Assembly: GCA_049423065.1 (NCBI GenBank)
Contig: JBMSQB010000094.1
Location: forward strand, 1 to 16,153
DNA: 16,153 nucleotides
Reading direction: 5' to 3'
Origin: SYIM01 sp041182885
GTDB lineage: Bacteria > Pseudomonadota > Gammaproteobacteria > Burkholderiales > Burkholderiaceae_E
Shown here piece after piece: positions 15,533 through 16,153 of this stretch. The notes beneath the pieces are model-generated. The model was not told the origin of the DNA, did no database searches, and saw only the letters and a program-made list of their open reading frames with translations. How positions within the stretch are numbered: the stretch's first letter is position 1; each line of letters opens with the position of its first letter. Both the position numbers and the translations under genes were made by a program.

Positions 15533-15916
15533 TTATTTCTTCCAGCCGAGCAGCAGGTCGTAGAGCACCCATTCGAGCGTCTTGTCGACCAGCCACAGAA
15601 AAAGCGCCATCACGACCACGAAGGCAAAAACAGTCAGCGTCATCTGAACTGTTTCCTTGCGCGTGGGCCAGACCACCCGCTGGGTTTCCGCCCAGGAATC
15701 TTTTGCAAACGCGAAGAACCGCTGGCCCGGACCGGAGAACCAGGCAATGGCTGCACCTGCCACCAGACCGGCAATAACCGACACCACCCGCACCACGGCG
15801 GGCTGCTCGGCAAGAAGGTAGAAGCCAACGATGCCAGCCACGATGGCGGCAATCGCCAACCCCACCTTCAGGCGGTCAGCTGTGCTGGAAACGGTTTCGA
15901 CGGTTTGTTGAGACAT
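15533..15916 (-). CDS. secE: Protein translocase subunit SecE
   Basis: SecE is an inner-membrane subunit of the SecYEG channel that clamps SecY and is essential for protein export. The protein is 127 residues, starting MSQQTVETVSSTADRLKVGL. Three membrane segments are predicted at about 16-35, 41-60 and 91-113. Between the last two lies the conserved amphipathic region ending in ETQRVVWPTRKETVQ. The open frame continues upstream into the tRNA-Trp gene, so the ATG at 15916 is the only sensible start. Its ribosome binding site is poor: GGAG stands 13 bases away. It lies 34 bases after the encoded CCA of the tRNA and abuts nusG. Expression probably comes from a transcript beginning upstream, in or before tuf, because no promoter was seen between. 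Confidence 0.97.
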   Translation of the reverse strand: MSQQTVETVSSTADRLKVGLAIAAIVAGIVGFYLLAEQPAVVRVVSVIAGLVAGAAIAWFSGPGQRFFAFAKDSWAETQRVVWPTRKETVQMTLTVFAFVVVMALFLWLVDKTLEWVLYDLLLGWKK

Positions 15917-15950
15917 GAATGACCGGTGACTCCAGGAATCGAGGAGAAAG

Positions 15951-16026
15951 TGGCAGGGGCAGAGGGGATCGAACCCCCGACCTTCGGTTTTGGAGACCGA
16001 CGCTCTGCCAGTTGAGCTATGCCCCT
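15951..16026 (-). tRNA. trpT: tRNA-Trp (anticodon CCA)
   Basis: A complete cloverleaf is readable. The acceptor stem is AGGGGCA/TGCCCCT (16020-16026 with 15955-15961). The D stem is GCTC/GAGC. The anticodon stem TCGGT/ACCGA encloses the loop CTCCAAA with anticodon CCA. The T stem of GGGGG with CCCTC (one G-U pair) closes TTCGATC. The discriminator is G and the 3' CCA is encoded at 15951-15953, giving 73 bases plus CCA. A tRNA-Trp between tuf and secE is the usual betaproteobacterial order. It is probably cut from a tuf-tRNA-secE-nusG precursor. Confidence 0.98.
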
Positions 16027-16049
16027 GCTGTCCTGCTCCGAAAGCGAAC

Positions 16050-16084
16050 AATCCGCGCTGGCCCTTTTGGCGCCGGCGCGGATT
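16050..16084 (-). terminator. Hairpin between tuf and tRNA-Trp
   Basis: A perfect 9-bp stem, AATCCGCGC (16050-16058) with GCGCGGATT (16076-16084), whose interior can pair further (GGC with GCC). It starts about 14 bases after the tuf stop. The downstream bases on the minus strand are ATTGTTCGCTTT rather than a clean U-run, so termination would be partial. It may equally be a processing signal separating tuf mRNA from the tRNA precursor. Confidence 0.5.
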
Positions 16085-16098
16085 GCGCAGTTACCCCT

Positions 16099-16153
16099 TT
16101 ACTCGATGACCTTGGCGACGACGCCTGCACCGACCGTGCGTCCGCCCTCGCGG
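16099..16153 (-). CDS. tuf: Elongation factor Tu, C-terminal end (cut by window edge)
   Basis: Only the last 17 codons and the stop are inside the window. They read REGGRTVGAGVVAKVIE, the invariant C-terminus of bacterial EF-Tu in domain III. It is the second tuf copy, oriented like the one at the left edge, so the whole RNA polymerase and str cluster is bracketed by direct tuf repeats. It is followed by a hairpin and tRNA-Trp. The assignment rests on a short peptide, but one that is highly characteristic. Confidence 0.93.
   Translation of the reverse strand, partial: REGGRTVGAGVVAKVIE

Noticed and set aside
15917..16051. 45-codon N-terminal extension of secE
   Set aside because: It is the translated tRNA-Trp gene and spacer, not protein.

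Overview
This is a GC-rich chromosomal segment from a betaproteobacterium, most likely of the order Burkholderiales; the genus cannot be fixed by eye. It holds one long co-directional block of translation and transcription core genes, all read from the minus strand. The order is tuf (3' end), tRNA-Trp, secE, nusG, rplK, rplA, rplJ, rplL, rpoB, rpoC, rpsL, rpsG, fusA, tuf (5' end). The contiguous run from rpoC into rpsL, and the two tuf copies bracketing the block, are the betaproteobacterial arrangement; in E. coli the rpoBC and str operons lie apart.

Reading in the direction of transcription (high to low coordinates): 16153-15951 holds the tail of one EF-Tu gene, a strong hairpin and a tRNA-Trp with encoded CCA. 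15916-14999 holds secE and nusG, joined with no gap. 14998-13707 holds a structured leader and then rplK-rplA. 13706-13320 is the only gene-free stretch over 300 bases and contains what looks like an L10 leader RNA. 13319-12342 holds rplJ (GTG start) and rplL. 12341-12215 holds a strong hairpin. 12214-3844 holds rpoB and rpoC, 19 bases apart. 3843-3572 holds two GC-rich inverted repeats, a good sigma70-type promoter and a leader hairpin. 3571-257 holds rpsL, rpsG and fusA with unusually long intercistronic gaps. 187-1 is the start of the second EF-Tu gene.

Together the genes make ribosomal proteins (L11, L1, L10, L7/L12, S12, S7), the two GTPase elongation factors, the RNA polymerase beta and beta' subunits, the NusG elongation factor that couples polymerase and ribosome, and SecE of the protein-export channel. 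All complete reading frames have normal length and intact key residues. I see no insertion sequence, CRISPR array, phage gene, toxin system or foreign-looking block.

I found no previously undescribed biological system. What the genes do not explain is in the intercistronic RNA: the putative L10 leader before rplJ, competing hairpins before rplK, a 12-bp stem between rplL and rpoB, a promoter with a hairpin leader before rpsL, and a 235-base rpsL-rpsG spacer. These fit the known habit of ribosomal-protein operons of regulating themselves through mRNA structure.
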